From Rhizobium sp. CF080 (lineage in GTDB: Bacteria; Pseudomonadota; Alphaproteobacteria; Rhizobiales; Rhizobiaceae), in NCBI RefSeq assembly GCF_000282095.2, contig NZ_AKKC02000002.1, positions 682,001 to 746,000 on the forward strand: a stretch of 64,000 nt of DNA. The letters are read 5' to 3'. Position numbers and translations under genes: made by a program. This document shows, one piece after another, positions 1 through 8,886 of the stretch; position 1 is the first letter of the stretch; every line of letters begins with the position of its first letter. Under the pieces are notes generated by a model that was not told the origin of the DNA, searched no databases, and saw only the letters and a list, made by a program, of their open reading frames with translations.

Positions 1-8
1 TTCGGACA

Positions 9-31
9 TCTTCTCCCCGCTGGGGAGAAGA
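9..31. repeat. RIME-like intergenic palindrome at the window edge
   Basis: A perfect 10-bp stem (TCTTCTCCCC paired with GGGGAGAAGA) around a GCT loop, preceded by TTCGGACA. Short palindromes of the type CGGACATCTCCCC/GGGGAGAT are abundant between rhizobial genes (the RIME family). Only one arm group is inside the window, so completeness cannot be judged. The assignment is from memory of the consensus. Confidence 0.5.
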
Positions 32-58
32 GGAGCCTCACGATCTTCGCATTGAAGC

Positions 59-91
59 GGCAATCCACTCGATCGAGCGGACTGCCTTTTT
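59..91 (+). terminator. Imperfect hairpin with T-tract
   Basis: An inverted repeat at 59-86 centred on CTCGATCGAG, with outer arms GGCA and TGCC and a few mismatches, is followed by TTTTT at 87-91 on the plus strand. It lies directly downstream of the binding-protein gene on the opposite strand. It would stop plus-strand transcription coming from the left. On the minus strand the stem has no T-tract and could only protect the mRNA 3' end. Confidence 0.45.
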
Positions 92-95
92 CAAA

Positions 96-1229
96 TTACT
101 TCACGGACTTCTCATAGGCCTCGAGGATCGCAGTGTTGTAAGGCGCGATCGGGAAGGGCTTGCCCTTGGCAGCAAGGTCAGCCGGCGAGATGTCGACGAA
201 CAGCTTGTTCCAGGTGGCGTCGTCCAGTTCTCGTCTGACGTTATCGGCGTCGATGCCCGGATACCAGTTGAAGCGCTTGACGATGCCTTCGGCCTGGACC
301 TTGGGGCTGGTGGCGAGAGCGATGAACTTCTCGGCCAGAGCCTTGTGAGCCGCCTTTTCCGGCATGACGTAGTGCATCGGCTGGCCCGGCATGCCCGGAG
401 CCGGCAGAACCAGCTTCATGGTCGGCGGCAACTGGCCGCTGGCCTGCCAGGAGTAGAACATGTCGACCCAGACCGGGCCCATGGCGATTTCGCCGCGCGA
501 CAGCAGGTCGAGCGTGCCGGCGTTACCCGGGGTCAGCGTCGCATTGGTGGTGAAGTCGGCGAGGCTCTTGAAGGCCGCATCCCACTTCTTGGTTTCTTCT
601 TCCTTGAACGGGCCATTCATCAGGGTGTTGGCATCGCCGCCGCCGAAGGCGTAGATCCAGCCCATGACGAACGAAACGCCGGAAGCGCCGCCCTTGATGC
701 CGTTATAACCGAACTGCTTCGGATGAGCCTTGGCCCAGGCGGCCAGCTCGGTATAGGACTTCGGCGGGTTCGGAACGAGCGCCGGGTTGTAGGCGATCGC
801 GGTCTGGCTGTTGAACATCGGCATGACATAACCGTCGACATTCGAGCCGAGCGCCATCTTGGCGTTGTCGCGGGAGACGAGCTTGCCGGTGTCGATGTCG
901 GCGCGGTACTTGTCGAGGTAGTTCTTGGTGACCATCGGGCCGACGAATTTTTCGTGCACGACGGCAACGTCGACGTCCCACTTATCGGACTTGGCAGCAG
1001 ACTGGGCGTCGAAACGCTCGAGGATCTTCTGCGAACCGGCATCGCCGGGGCCGGTGCCGACGGCGCGAACCGTGTTGCCTGGATAGGTCTTTTCGAAAAG
1101 CGGGCCGAGATACTGGTTGATGTAATCGACCATGTTCTGGTCGCCGGCGGTCGCAACCGTCAGCTCTTCGGCGTGAACCGGAAGGGCTGCGAAAGCGACG
1201 GCGAAGGCTGCGTAAGACATCTTCTTCAT
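96..1229 (-). CDS. ABC transporter periplasmic solute-binding protein (family 1)
   Basis: A 377-residue extracellular solute-binding protein of the iron/polyamine/phosphonate-type family 1. A Sec signal peptide (about residues 1-20, ending AALPVHAEE) is followed by a mature start ELTVATAGDQNMVDYIN, typical of two-lobed periplasmic binding proteins. It would deliver an unidentified solute to an inner-membrane importer. The gene lies 42 bp after the ATPase gene at 1272-2405 on the same strand, so the two are probably co-transcribed. No permease genes follow within the window; they may lie beyond the left edge. The substrate cannot be read from the sequence. Confidence 0.8.
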   Translation of the reverse strand: MKKMSYAAFAVAFAALPVHAEELTVATAGDQNMVDYINQYLGPLFEKTYPGNTVRAVGTGPGDAGSQKILERFDAQSAAKSDKWDVDVAVVHEKFVGPMVTKNYLDKYRADIDTGKLVSRDNAKMALGSNVDGYVMPMFNSQTAIAYNPALVPNPPKSYTELAAWAKAHPKQFGYNGIKGGASGVSFVMGWIYAFGGGDANTLMNGPFKEEETKKWDAAFKSLADFTTNATLTPGNAGTLDLLSRGEIAMGPVWVDMFYSWQASGQLPPTMKLVLPAPGMPGQPMHYVMPEKAAHKALAEKFIALATSPKVQAEGIVKRFNWYPGIDADNVRRELDDATWNKLFVDISPADLAAKGKPFPIAPYNTAILEAYEKSVK

Positions 1230-1271
1230 GAGTGCTTCTCCGTGAGTTGAAAAGGCAGAGGTATCAAAAGG

Positions 1272-2405
1272 TCAGGCGTGGACTTTCCCGAATGGCACCC
1301 GGGAAATGGGGGAAACCGAAGCAGCCTCCGGCGAATTGAACAGGAACAGCGCATCCGCCGGCACGAACACGGCGACGCGGGTGCCCGGGTCGAAGGCGCG
1401 TTCGGCATCGGCCATGATCTCGGTCTGCCCGAGCCGCACCACATGACGCCAATGGCCACCGGGATAGCTGACGGCGGCGATCTCGCCCCGGAAGGTGATA
1501 CCGGGGCCGATCACGGCGATTTCGTCGGCCAAGAAAAGACGGGCAGCCTCCGGGCGGAAACGGGCTTCGATCGGACCAGCTGCCAGCGGACGACCGAGGA
1601 GCGGCACGGTAGCGGCGGCATTGGCGGGGCCGGCGTCGATCGCGAACTGGTCGCCCTGCGGCGCGCCGTTCAGGAAAAGCACGTTTTCCGCGCCCATGAA
1701 GGCGGCGACGAAGGCCGAGGCAGGACGGTTATAGACATCCTCCGGCGTGCCAGCTTGCGCGATCTTGCCGGCATTCAGGATGACGATCCGGTCGGCCATC
1801 ACCATGGCCTCCTCGCGATCGTGGGTGACGTGGATTGCGGTGATGCCGAGCCGCTTCTGTAGCGCCCGCAGCTCGTGGCGCACTGTCAGGCGGATACGGG
1901 CGTCGAGGTTCGACAGCGGCTCGTCGAGCAGCAGGATTTCCGGATCGATGGCGAGCGCCCGGCCGAGCGCGACACGCTGGCGCTGACCGCCCGAGAGCGC
2001 CGAAGGCTTGCGCGCCTCCAGCCCGTCGAGGCCAAGCAGCGACTGCATGGCGGCAACGCGGGTGGCGATTTCCTGGCGCGCAATGCCCTTCAGTTTCAGA
2101 CCGTAGCCGATGTTCTGCGCCACCGTCATGTGCGGCCACAGTGCGTAGGACTGGAAGACGAGTGCCATGCCGCGCTTGTCGGGCGGCAGGTGGGTCACGT
2201 CGCGATGGCGCACCTTCACCTCGCCGGCCGACGGGCCGATGAAACCGGCGAGCAGGCGCAGAAGCGTGGTCTTGCCGCAGCCGGACGAACCGAGCAGCGC
2301 CACGAACTCGCCCTTGGCAATCGACAGGTCGATATCGGTCAGAACCTGCGTGGCGCCATAACGGCTGGCGATGCCGCGCAATTCCAGAAAACCGTCCCGC
2401 TCCAT
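1272..2405 (-). CDS. ABC transporter ATP-binding protein (PotA/FbpC-like)
   Basis: A 377-residue importer ATPase with Walker A GSSGCGKTT, signature LSGGQRQR, Walker B ILLLDEPLSNLD and the H-loop VTHDREEAM, followed by a C-terminal TOBE-like regulatory domain (about residues 280-377). The ATG at 2405 is preferred because AAAAGGGGG lies just upstream; an in-frame TTG at 2432 has no such site. The sequence is nearer the PotA/FbpC group than MalK/UgpC. It precedes a binding-protein gene and follows the ugp-like operon after 113 bp. It may energise the transporter of the downstream binding protein, the ugp-like permeases, or both. The TTGCAC/GTGCAA dyad just upstream suggests a separate promoter. 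Confidence 0.8.
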   Translation of the reverse strand: MERDGFLELRGIASRYGATQVLTDIDLSIAKGEFVALLGSSGCGKTTLLRLLAGFIGPSAGEVKVRHRDVTHLPPDKRGMALVFQSYALWPHMTVAQNIGYGLKLKGIARQEIATRVAAMQSLLGLDGLEARKPSALSGGQRQRVALGRALAIDPEILLLDEPLSNLDARIRLTVRHELRALQKRLGITAIHVTHDREEAMVMADRIVILNAGKIAQAGTPEDVYNRPASAFVAAFMGAENVLFLNGAPQGDQFAIDAGPANAAATVPLLGRPLAAGPIEARFRPEAARLFLADEIAVIGPGITFRGEIAAVSYPGGHWRHVVRLGQTEIMADAERAFDPGTRVAVFVPADALFLFNSPEAASVSPISRVPFGKVHA

Positions 2406-2416
2406 CGAACCCCCTT

Positions 2417-2432
2417 TTGCACAGCCGTGCAA
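2417..2432. promoter_or_regulatory. Perfect 6-bp dyad before the ATPase gene
   Basis: On the minus strand TTGCAC-GGCT-GTGCAA is a perfect inverted repeat lying 11 bp upstream of the chosen ATG (2405), next to its ribosome-binding site. The position fits a repressor operator or a small RNA hairpin masking the ribosome site. No regulator for it is identified here. Confidence 0.4.
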
Positions 2433-2518
2433 CCTTGCTGGGGGTTTCTTAGGGCCGGAGTTTTACAGGCGGATGACACCGGCGATTTTTTATTTCGGGA
2501 TGCTGGCGAGGTGGCCGC

Positions 2519-3202
2519 TCAGGCTTCCACGGTGAGCGGCGCTTCCAGACGGACGAGCGCTTCCTGAAGCTCTTCGGCTCCAGTCGCCACGAATATGGCT
2601 CCGGCTTCCGCCAGAATTTTCACGCGGCCGGGCCGTGGGTCTGCCGGATCGACGAAGCCGATCGCCGTCATGCCCGCCGCCCTCGCCCCGGTGATCCCGT
2701 GGGCGCTGTCGTCGATCACCACGCAGCGGGCCGGATCGGCGGACAGGGTGTCCGCGCAGAGATGGAAGAGATCCGGCGCCGGTTTCGGCCGCGCCACCAT
2801 GTCGGCGCTGAAGATCGACGGCGCGAAAGCGTGCCAGAGCGGCAAAAGTCCGAGGCTTTTCGCCAGCCGGTCCGTCGAGCTGTTGGAGGCGACGCATTTG
2901 CGGTGCGGCAGCGACCGGACCAGGCTTTCGATGCCGGGCATCGGCTCCAGCGAGCGGGCGAATTCCGGATAGATGTCGAGATGCCAGGCCTCGAAAACCG
3001 CATCCAGATCTTTGATGCCAAGCTCTTCCGTGCAGATGCGGCGGATGGCACTGGCCGAATTGCCGGTGAAGCGGACCAGCACCTCTTCGGCGGTAATGGC
3101 GGCGCCGGCATCCTGCAGGGCCTTGGCAAGTGTGCGGCTGGCGATCGGCTCGCTGTTGATCAGGACGCCGTCACAATCGAAAATTAGGAGATCTATCTGC
3201 AT
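2519..3202 (-). CDS. HAD-superfamily phosphatase (phosphoglycolate-phosphatase-like)
   Basis: A 227-residue HAD hydrolase of the beta-phosphoglucomutase/phosphoglycolate phosphatase group. Motif I is FDCDGVL (D9 nucleophile, D11 general acid). The cap domain spans about residues 18-85, motif II is CVASNSST, motif III includes the K of ARPKPAPD and motif IV is CVVIDDSAHG. It would remove phosphate from a small phosphorylated metabolite in the cytoplasm. The gene follows phoD by 24 bp in the ugp-like operon, so glycerol phosphate or a related sugar phosphate is a reasonable guess at substrate. The ribosome-binding site is weak. Confidence 0.8.
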   Translation of the reverse strand: MQIDLLIFDCDGVLINSEPIASRTLAKALQDAGAAITAEEVLVRFTGNSASAIRRICTEELGIKDLDAVFEAWHLDIYPEFARSLEPMPGIESLVRSLPHRKCVASNSSTDRLAKSLGLLPLWHAFAPSIFSADMVARPKPAPDLFHLCADTLSADPARCVVIDDSAHGITGARAAGMTAIGFVDPADPRPGRVKILAEAGAIFVATGAEELQEALVRLEAPLTVEA

Positions 3203-3226
3203 GAAAGTCCAACTTGAGATGAGGCG

Positions 3227-4753
3227 TCAAAGCCGATTGACGCCGGCTGCACCGTCGGCGACGGCAAAACTCTGAAAAACGGCAGCGGGGGAATGCTGCT
3301 GCTTGCGGTCGGCGACACCGATGAAGTCAACCTCGGCCGATCGTTCGCTGAGACGCATGATCGCATAACCATGCTTGTCCGAGGCAAACTTGAGATGCGG
3401 GTTTTCGGCAAGCGCGGTGGCAAGGCTCGCGGCAGACGGTGCGTCCGAGGTGATCGAGCCGCAGACGAATTCGCTGGCGATGGCCTGAGCTTTCTCATCC
3501 GCGAAATCGCGCTTCACGTCCGCCGCGTAGAACGCATGCAGGTCGCCGCCGATGATCAGCGGGTTCTCGACCGCCGAGGTCTGCACCGCCTCCAGCAGCC
3601 GGCTGCGGGCGGCGCGATAGCCATCCCAGCCGTCGAGATTATACGCGGTTGCCGGCCCGGATTTGGTGTCGCGTTCGGCAAGCAGCGTCTGCTGGGCGAT
3701 GATATTCCATTTCGCATGGCTGGCACCGAGCGTCCTGCCGAGCCATTCTTCCTGCGCCGGGCCGAGCATGGTCCGCTCCGGCCGGTCGTCGCCGGCGGAA
3801 CCTTCGAGTTCGGGCGAGCGGTATTGCCGGGTGTCGAGCAGCGTTACCCCGGCCAGATTGCCGAAGCTGTAATGATCGTAGATGCGCAGCGCATCGAAAC
3901 CGGCTGCGAGGCTCGGATGCACCGGCATGTGCTCGAACCAGGCCTGGTAGGCGGCGCGGCGGCGGGCGAGGAATTCCGCCGGGTTCGGCGCGTCGGGGGC
4001 ACGGTCATTGGCGTAGTTGTTGGTGACCTCGTGGTCGTCCCAGACGGCGAGCCAGGGAAAGGCGGCATGCGCCGCCTGCAAGTGCGGGTCGGACTTGTAG
4101 AGGGCGTAACGATCACGGAATTCGTAGAGCATCGACGGTACGCCGGTCTGGTGTTTACGCACCAGTTGCGCACCGTAACTCCGCTCGTAGATGTAGTCGC
4201 CGAGATGCACGACGAGGTCGAGATCGCGGCCGGCCATATCGGCATAGGGGCTGTAGAAACCCTGCTCGTATTGCTGGCAGGAGGCGAAGGCGAGGCGGAG
4301 CGTATCCACACTGTCCGCCGGTGCCGTGCGGGTGCGGCCGACCGGGCTCGTCGCATTGCCGGAGCGGAAGCGGTAGAAATACCAGCGGCCGGGCAAAAGG
4401 CCCGTGACCTCGACATGCACCGAATGAGCGAATTCCGGAACCGCGCGGAAGAGGCCGGATTGGACCGGCTTTGAAAAAGCCTCGTCCTCGGCGACCATCC
4501 ATTCCACATCGATGGGATCAAGGACCGGCTTAGGTGCCGGGGCAAAGGGATCGGCGGAGGTGGCGGCCGATGCGTTCTCCAGGATTAGCCGCGTCCAGAG
4601 GACGACGCTGTCGGCTCTCGGCGCGCCCGAGGCGACGCCGAGAGCGAAGGGATCAGTGTTGAAGCTTGCCGCACGTGCGGACCCCAGCGGCCGCCAGATG
4701 GCAGCCGCTGCCAATCCGCCCACCAGCAGGCTTCGACGATCAATGAGCGGCAT
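3227..4753 (-). CDS. phoD: PhoD-type alkaline phosphatase/phosphodiesterase, Tat-exported
   Basis: A 508-residue metallophosphoesterase of the PhoD family, which hydrolyses phosphomonoesters and phosphodiesters in the periplasm. The twin-arginine signal is DRRSLLVGG (about residues 5-13), with cleavage near SARAASF. Metal and active-site motifs are visible: FASCQQYEQGFY, HLGDYIYE, WDDHEVTNNY and GGDLHAFY. The start at 4753 has AAGGA seven bases upstream; a longer frame to 4783 lacks a comparable site. The gene overlaps the end of the glycerophosphodiesterase gene by 14 bp, indicating translational coupling. It may release phosphate or an importable product from extracellular organic phosphate for the transporter. 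Confidence 0.88.
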   Translation of the reverse strand: MPLIDRRSLLVGGLAAAAIWRPLGSARAASFNTDPFALGVASGAPRADSVVLWTRLILENASAATSADPFAPAPKPVLDPIDVEWMVAEDEAFSKPVQSGLFRAVPEFAHSVHVEVTGLLPGRWYFYRFRSGNATSPVGRTRTAPADSVDTLRLAFASCQQYEQGFYSPYADMAGRDLDLVVHLGDYIYERSYGAQLVRKHQTGVPSMLYEFRDRYALYKSDPHLQAAHAAFPWLAVWDDHEVTNNYANDRAPDAPNPAEFLARRRAAYQAWFEHMPVHPSLAAGFDALRIYDHYSFGNLAGVTLLDTRQYRSPELEGSAGDDRPERTMLGPAQEEWLGRTLGASHAKWNIIAQQTLLAERDTKSGPATAYNLDGWDGYRAARSRLLEAVQTSAVENPLIIGGDLHAFYAADVKRDFADEKAQAIASEFVCGSITSDAPSAASLATALAENPHLKFASDKHGYAIMRLSERSAEVDFIGVADRKQQHSPAAVFQSFAVADGAAGVNRL

Positions 4754-5492
4754 CGAACAGTCCTTCGCGTGCCTTGACGGCAAGATCCGGCCGATCGGTG
4801 GTGATCTGGCGCAGCGGGCGCTTCAGCCAGAAGGACAGGTCTTCCAGCTCGTTCGGAACCCACACGCCGAGCTTTTCGGCCGGGACGAGCGCGGAGAGCA
4901 GTTCCCATTCTTCGAGCAGCAGCGCCTTTTCGATCGCCAGCACGTCGGAGACCTGCAGCATGGCTTCGACGGACTGGCGCAGGCCGAGAACCTGGACGGA
5001 TTTGTGATTGAGCGAGGACAGCCGACGGATATGCGGCGCGACTTCACCGATCGTCTTCAGGACCTCGCTGCTGAAACTGGTCAGGAAGGAATTGTCGGCG
5101 ACGCCGAAACGATCGATCATGGCCGCTGCCTGGGCTTCGAGGCCTTCATAGGGCTTGCCGTCGGCATCGGCCTTCAGTTCCACATGCAGTTCGAGACCGG
5201 TCGGTGCGTAAATTTCCAGCACTTCCTCGAGCGTGGGGATGTGCTCATTGGTACCCTTCAGGATCACCGAGCGGTATTCGCCGGCTGCAAGATCCGCCAC
5301 CCGACCGGAGCGCTCGGTGGTGCGATCGAGGGTCGCGTCGTGAATGACGAGGAGTTCGCCGGCGGCGCTCAGATGCACGTCGAATTCGACCGATTCGACG
5401 GAGAGGTCGAGCAGGTTGCGAAAGCCGGTCAGGCTGTTCTCGGCCCAGAGATTGCGGGCGCCGCGATGGCCGACGATGATGGGATTGGTCAT
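4740..5492 (-). CDS. ugpQ: Glycerophosphodiester phosphodiesterase
   Basis: A 250-residue cytoplasmic GDPD. Motifs include GHRGARNLWAENSLTGF at the N terminus, EFDVHLSAAGELLVIHDATL and LELHVELKAD, which give the HR, E.D and H residues of the GDPD active site. No signal peptide is present, so it should act on imported glycerophosphodiesters and give glycerol-3-phosphate plus an alcohol. This is the role of UgpQ in the classical ugpBAECQ operon. The gene follows the permease gene by 16 bp with AGAGG upstream of the ATG. Its C terminus overlaps phoD. Confidence 0.88.
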   Translation of the reverse strand: MTNPIIVGHRGARNLWAENSLTGFRNLLDLSVESVEFDVHLSAAGELLVIHDATLDRTTERSGRVADLAAGEYRSVILKGTNEHIPTLEEVLEIYAPTGLELHVELKADADGKPYEGLEAQAAAMIDRFGVADNSFLTSFSSEVLKTIGEVAPHIRRLSSLNHKSVQVLGLRQSVEAMLQVSDVLAIEKALLLEEWELLSALVPAEKLGVWVPNELEDLSFWLKRPLRQITTDRPDLAVKAREGLFDAAH

Positions 5493-5508
5493 TGGAAATA
5501 CCTCTTTT

Positions 5509-6429
5509 CTATTTGCTGGAATCCACCAGGCCTTTGGTGAACCAGCGTTGCATCAGAAGGATGACGAGAGCGGGCGGCGCCATCACAAAAAAGGAAGCGG
5601 CCATGGCGATGTTCCAGGCTGGCTGGGCATCGGCGACCGGGATCAGGTCCTTGAGCCCGATCATTGCGGTGCTCATCACCTTCTCGGTGGTGAAGAGAAG
5701 CGGCCAGAGATACTGGTTCCAGCCGTAGAGGAAGAGGATGATCGACAGCGCCGCGATATTGGCGCGCGACAGCGGCAGAAGCACGTCCCAGAAGAATTTC
5801 AGCGGCCCGGCGCCATCGAGCTTGGCGGCCTCGCAGAGTTCGTCCGGCACGGTCAGGAAAAATTGGCGGAACAGGAAGGTGGCGGAGGCAGACGCGATCA
5901 GCGGCAGGATGAGGCCGCTATAGCTGTTGATCATGTTCCATTGCAGCGCCGCGTCGAGCTGGTAACCGGTCGTATCGGCGACGAAGCCGTTCAGGCCGAT
6001 CGCATCGAACAGCGCCCGCAACGGCCCGGCCGCATCGGCGACCGCCTCATAGGTCGGGATGATGCGGACTTCGACCGGCAGCATCAGCGAGATGAAGATC
6101 AGCCAGAAGGCGGTCATGCGGAAGGGAAACCGGAAATAGGTGACCGCGAAACCGGCAATCAGCGACACCGCCAGCTTGCCGACGACGATGCCGGTCGTGA
6201 CGATGAGGGAATTGACGTAGAGCCGGCTGAACTGGCCTTCGTTCCAGGCAAGGACGGTGTTCTCGACGAAATGGCTGCCCGGAACGAGCGGGAACGGCAC
6301 CTGCTGCACCTCGCCGACCGTCAGCGAACCGGCGACGAAAGCGAAATAGAGCGGCATGCAGACGGCGGCGGCGCCGATCAGCAGAACGACGTGGCAGAAG
6401 ATCGACAGGCCAATGTGACGCTCCACCAT
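5509..6429 (-). CDS. ugpE: UgpE-like ABC permease (glycerol-3-phosphate/carbohydrate type)
   Basis: A 306-residue inner-membrane permease of the MalG/UgpE class with about six membrane segments. The EAA loop for ATPase contact is visible as DELCEAAKLDGAGPLKFFWDVLLP (about residues 190-215). The ATG at 6429 is chosen because AGGTG precedes it and UgpE proteins start near MVER. A GTG at 6435, overlapping the previous stop as GTGA, is the alternative. It pairs with the UgpA-like permease encoded just upstream. The expected function is uptake of glycerol-3-phosphate or a glycerophosphodiester. Confidence 0.85.
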   Translation of the reverse strand: MVERHIGLSIFCHVVLLIGAAAVCMPLYFAFVAGSLTVGEVQQVPFPLVPGSHFVENTVLAWNEGQFSRLYVNSLIVTTGIVVGKLAVSLIAGFAVTYFRFPFRMTAFWLIFISLMLPVEVRIIPTYEAVADAAGPLRALFDAIGLNGFVADTTGYQLDAALQWNMINSYSGLILPLIASASATFLFRQFFLTVPDELCEAAKLDGAGPLKFFWDVLLPLSRANIAALSIILFLYGWNQYLWPLLFTTEKVMSTAMIGLKDLIPVADAQPAWNIAMAASFFVMAPPALVILLMQRWFTKGLVDSSK

Positions 6430-6431
6430 GG

Positions 6432-7424
6432 TCACACCTGATAATTGACTTTGCGCTCGACGGCGCGGAACTGCAGGAAGGTGAAGAGCACGGCGATCGC
6501 CATCAGGATGACCGACTGAGCGGCCGACGAGCCTAGGTCGAGCTGGCGGAAGCCGTCCTGATAGACCTTGTAGACCAGCGTGTTGGTGCTGCCGGCCGGG
6601 CCGCCGCGGGTCACCGTGTCGATGATGCCGAAGGTCTCGAACAGACCGTAGACGAAGTTCATGACGATCAGGAAGAAGATGGTCGGCGCGGCCATCGGCA
6701 GCGTCACCGTGAGGAAGCGGCGGACGGGACGGGCGCCGTCGATCGCGGCGGCTTCCATCACCGAGGCCGGCACGGCGAGGAAGGCCGCGACCAGGAAGAT
6801 GTAATCGTAGCAGACATGTTTCCAGACCGCCGCGACCGAGACCAGCAGCAGCGCATCGAACGGCCGGCGGTTCGGGTCCCAGGCGAAACCCAGCTCATGC
6901 AGCATCTGGGCGAGCGGGCCGACGGTCGGGTTGAAGAGGAAGGCCCAGAGCACGCCCGATATGGCCGGCGCGATGGCATAGGGCAGAAGGATGACGCCTT
7001 TGTAGATCGCCCGGCCACGCAAAACGTTGTCGGTGGCGAAAGCAAGCAGACCGGCGATGACGAGCGTGGCGATGCATTGCACGACCGTGAACCACAGGGT
7101 GAGGATGGCGCTGTCGCGGTATTCCGGGCTCGAAAACAGGGTAGTGAAATTGTCCAGCCCGACGAAGATCATCGTGCCGCCGAACGGATCGACCTGCACG
7201 AAGGCGAGCGACAGAGCCTTCCAGGTGGGGATGAAAAAGAAGAAGAGCAGGATCAGCAGCTGCGGCGCCAGCAGGCCTGCGGCCAGCCAGGGCCGCCGGA
7301 AATGCGAGGCCTTCAGCCCCGCTTCCGACGGCCTGACCAGGGAGCCCAGGCTCCGCCGCAACGGCAAACGGGGGCGCGTCGCCGCACCCTCGTTCTTGGT
7401 CATGATGGCATTATTTGCCGGCAT
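6432..7424 (-). CDS. ugpA: UgpA-like ABC permease (glycerol-3-phosphate/carbohydrate type)
   Basis: A 330-residue permease of the MalF/UgpA class. A polar N-terminal tail of about 45 residues rich in Arg, Leu and Pro precedes the first membrane segment. The EAA loop is around ASVMEAAAIDGARPVRRFLTVTLP. The ATG at 7424 overlaps the end of the binding-protein gene by 14 bp, so translation is probably coupled. A second in-frame ATG at 7403 lacks a ribosome site. It forms the membrane pore with the UgpE-like protein encoded next. Confidence 0.85.
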   Translation of the reverse strand: MPANNAIMTKNEGAATRPRLPLRRSLGSLVRPSEAGLKASHFRRPWLAAGLLAPQLLILLFFFFIPTWKALSLAFVQVDPFGGTMIFVGLDNFTTLFSSPEYRDSAILTLWFTVVQCIATLVIAGLLAFATDNVLRGRAIYKGVILLPYAIAPAISGVLWAFLFNPTVGPLAQMLHELGFAWDPNRRPFDALLLVSVAAVWKHVCYDYIFLVAAFLAVPASVMEAAAIDGARPVRRFLTVTLPMAAPTIFFLIVMNFVYGLFETFGIIDTVTRGGPAGSTNTLVYKVYQDGFRQLDLGSSAAQSVILMAIAVLFTFLQFRAVERKVNYQV

Positions 7425-8736
7425 GGAGCTTCTCGTACTGGCGCAGGATCTCGTTGCCGCGCTTGACGGATGAGTCCAGCGCTTCCTGCGGCGTCTTCTT
7501 GCCGGTCCAGACGGCCTGGATTTCCTCGATCAGAATGGCGGTCGACTGGTTGTGGTTGCCGAATCGGAAGCCGCGGGAATTGTCGGTCGGCTCGCCGCGC
7601 GAGAGCTGTTCGAGGGCGATTTCGCGGGTCGGGTGATCCTTGAAATAACCCTCAGCCTTCATCTTCTGGTAGGCGGCATTGGTGACTGGAACGTAGCCGG
7701 TCGCCTTGCTCCACCATTCCTGGGTCGCCGGCTGGGCGACGAAGTTGAAGAAGGCCGCCACACCGGCCTGGACCTCTTCCGACTTACCCTTGACGGCCCA
7801 GAGCGAGGCACCACCGATGGTGCCGTTCCTGACGTCGGCGCCCTCTTCGTGCGGCATAACCGCAGCGCTCCACTTGAACTTGGCATCGGCTTCGACGCCG
7901 GAATGGCTGGCGGTGGAGTTGATGATCGTGGCGCAGGTGCCAGAGGTGAAGAGGCTGATCGGGGCAACGCCCTGGCCGGCGATCTTCAGCACGCCGTCAT
8001 CGACCCACTTCTTGAGACGGGCGACCTGGCCGACCACGCCGGTCTTGTTATAGACGAACTCTGTGTCGAGGCCGGCGTAACCGTTGGCCTTGGTGGCGAA
8101 GGGGTAGTTGTTGATCGCCGAATAGTTCTCGATCAGGCTCCACTGGAAGTCGCCCGGCAGCGCCATCGAGCAATCGGTGATCTTCTTTTCCTTGAGCGCA
8201 TAAAGCTGCTTTTCGAGGCCCTGCCAGGTGTCGGACGGCGCATCGAAGCCGGCGGCCTTGAACGCATCGGCATTATACCAGAGGATCGGCGTCGAGGAGT
8301 TGAAGGGCAGAGCGGCCGGCTTGCCGTTGACGATGTAGAAGCCGGCGACCGGCTTGATGAAGTCGTTCCAGTCGGTCTTGTAGCCCTGTTTCGCCATCAG
8401 CTGATCGACCGGGATGATCGCGCCAGAGTTCAGCATGGTCATGAAACCGCGTTCGGCCGACTGAAGGATAGCCGGCTGCTGATTGACGCGGTAGGCGGCG
8501 ACCATGGCCGCCATGGTCTCTTCGTAATTGCCCTTGAAGGTGCCGACGACCTCGTATTTGTCCTGCGACTTGTTGAAGTCGGAGATCAGCTGCTGGACGG
8601 TATCGCCGAGCTTGCCGGAGATCGCGTACCACCATTCGATCTTGACGCGGTCGGCGGCGGTCGCAGCCGTCGCGCCCATCAGCAGCGCGCCGGCGGCGAG
8701 AAGGCCCGTGATCGATTTCACATATGTCGAAGCCAT
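7411..8736 (-). CDS. ugpB: UgpB-like periplasmic substrate-binding protein
   Basis: A 441-residue binding protein with a Sec signal peptide (about 1-28, ending ATAATAAD). The mature part follows known UgpB closely in places, such as EWWYAISGKLGDTV, FKGNYEETMAA and LPFNSSTPILWYN. UgpB binds glycerol-3-phosphate and glycerophosphocholine in the periplasm. The start has GAGGGA eight bases upstream and the gene is the first of the operon. The operon differs from the enteric one: a SorC-type regulator is divergent, phoD and a HAD phosphatase are added, and no clear UgpC lies between permeases and ugpQ. The exact ligand is inferred. Confidence 0.85.
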   Translation of the reverse strand: MASTYVKSITGLLAAGALLMGATAATAADRVKIEWWYAISGKLGDTVQQLISDFNKSQDKYEVVGTFKGNYEETMAAMVAAYRVNQQPAILQSAERGFMTMLNSGAIIPVDQLMAKQGYKTDWNDFIKPVAGFYIVNGKPAALPFNSSTPILWYNADAFKAAGFDAPSDTWQGLEKQLYALKEKKITDCSMALPGDFQWSLIENYSAINNYPFATKANGYAGLDTEFVYNKTGVVGQVARLKKWVDDGVLKIAGQGVAPISLFTSGTCATIINSTASHSGVEADAKFKWSAAVMPHEEGADVRNGTIGGASLWAVKGKSEEVQAGVAAFFNFVAQPATQEWWSKATGYVPVTNAAYQKMKAEGYFKDHPTREIALEQLSRGEPTDNSRGFRFGNHNQSTAILIEEIQAVWTGKKTPQEALDSSVKRGNEILRQYEKLHAGK

Positions 8737-8886
8737 GTTTCGGATCCCTCGATATTCGGGTCTTTCACACGACCCGCCCTGTTTCGGTTCTGGCCATCTC
8801 CATCAGTCTGGGTTAGCCATGACAGGCATGGGTTACGTTACATATGTTAAGTCGATGTGACATTTGATATTTTGATGGTGGTATTT
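8737..8886. promoter_or_regulatory. Divergent promoter region of ugpB-like operon and SorC regulator
   Basis: This is a 150-bp intergenic region between two divergent genes. It holds the palindrome ACATATGT at 8840-8847 within GTTACATATGTTAAG. A second copy lies at 8720-8727 inside the signal-peptide codons of the ugpB-like gene, 120 bp away. SorC/DeoR-type regulators commonly bind paired sites flanking a promoter, so these are candidate operators. No reliable -35/-10 pair could be assigned by eye. Confidence 0.35.
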
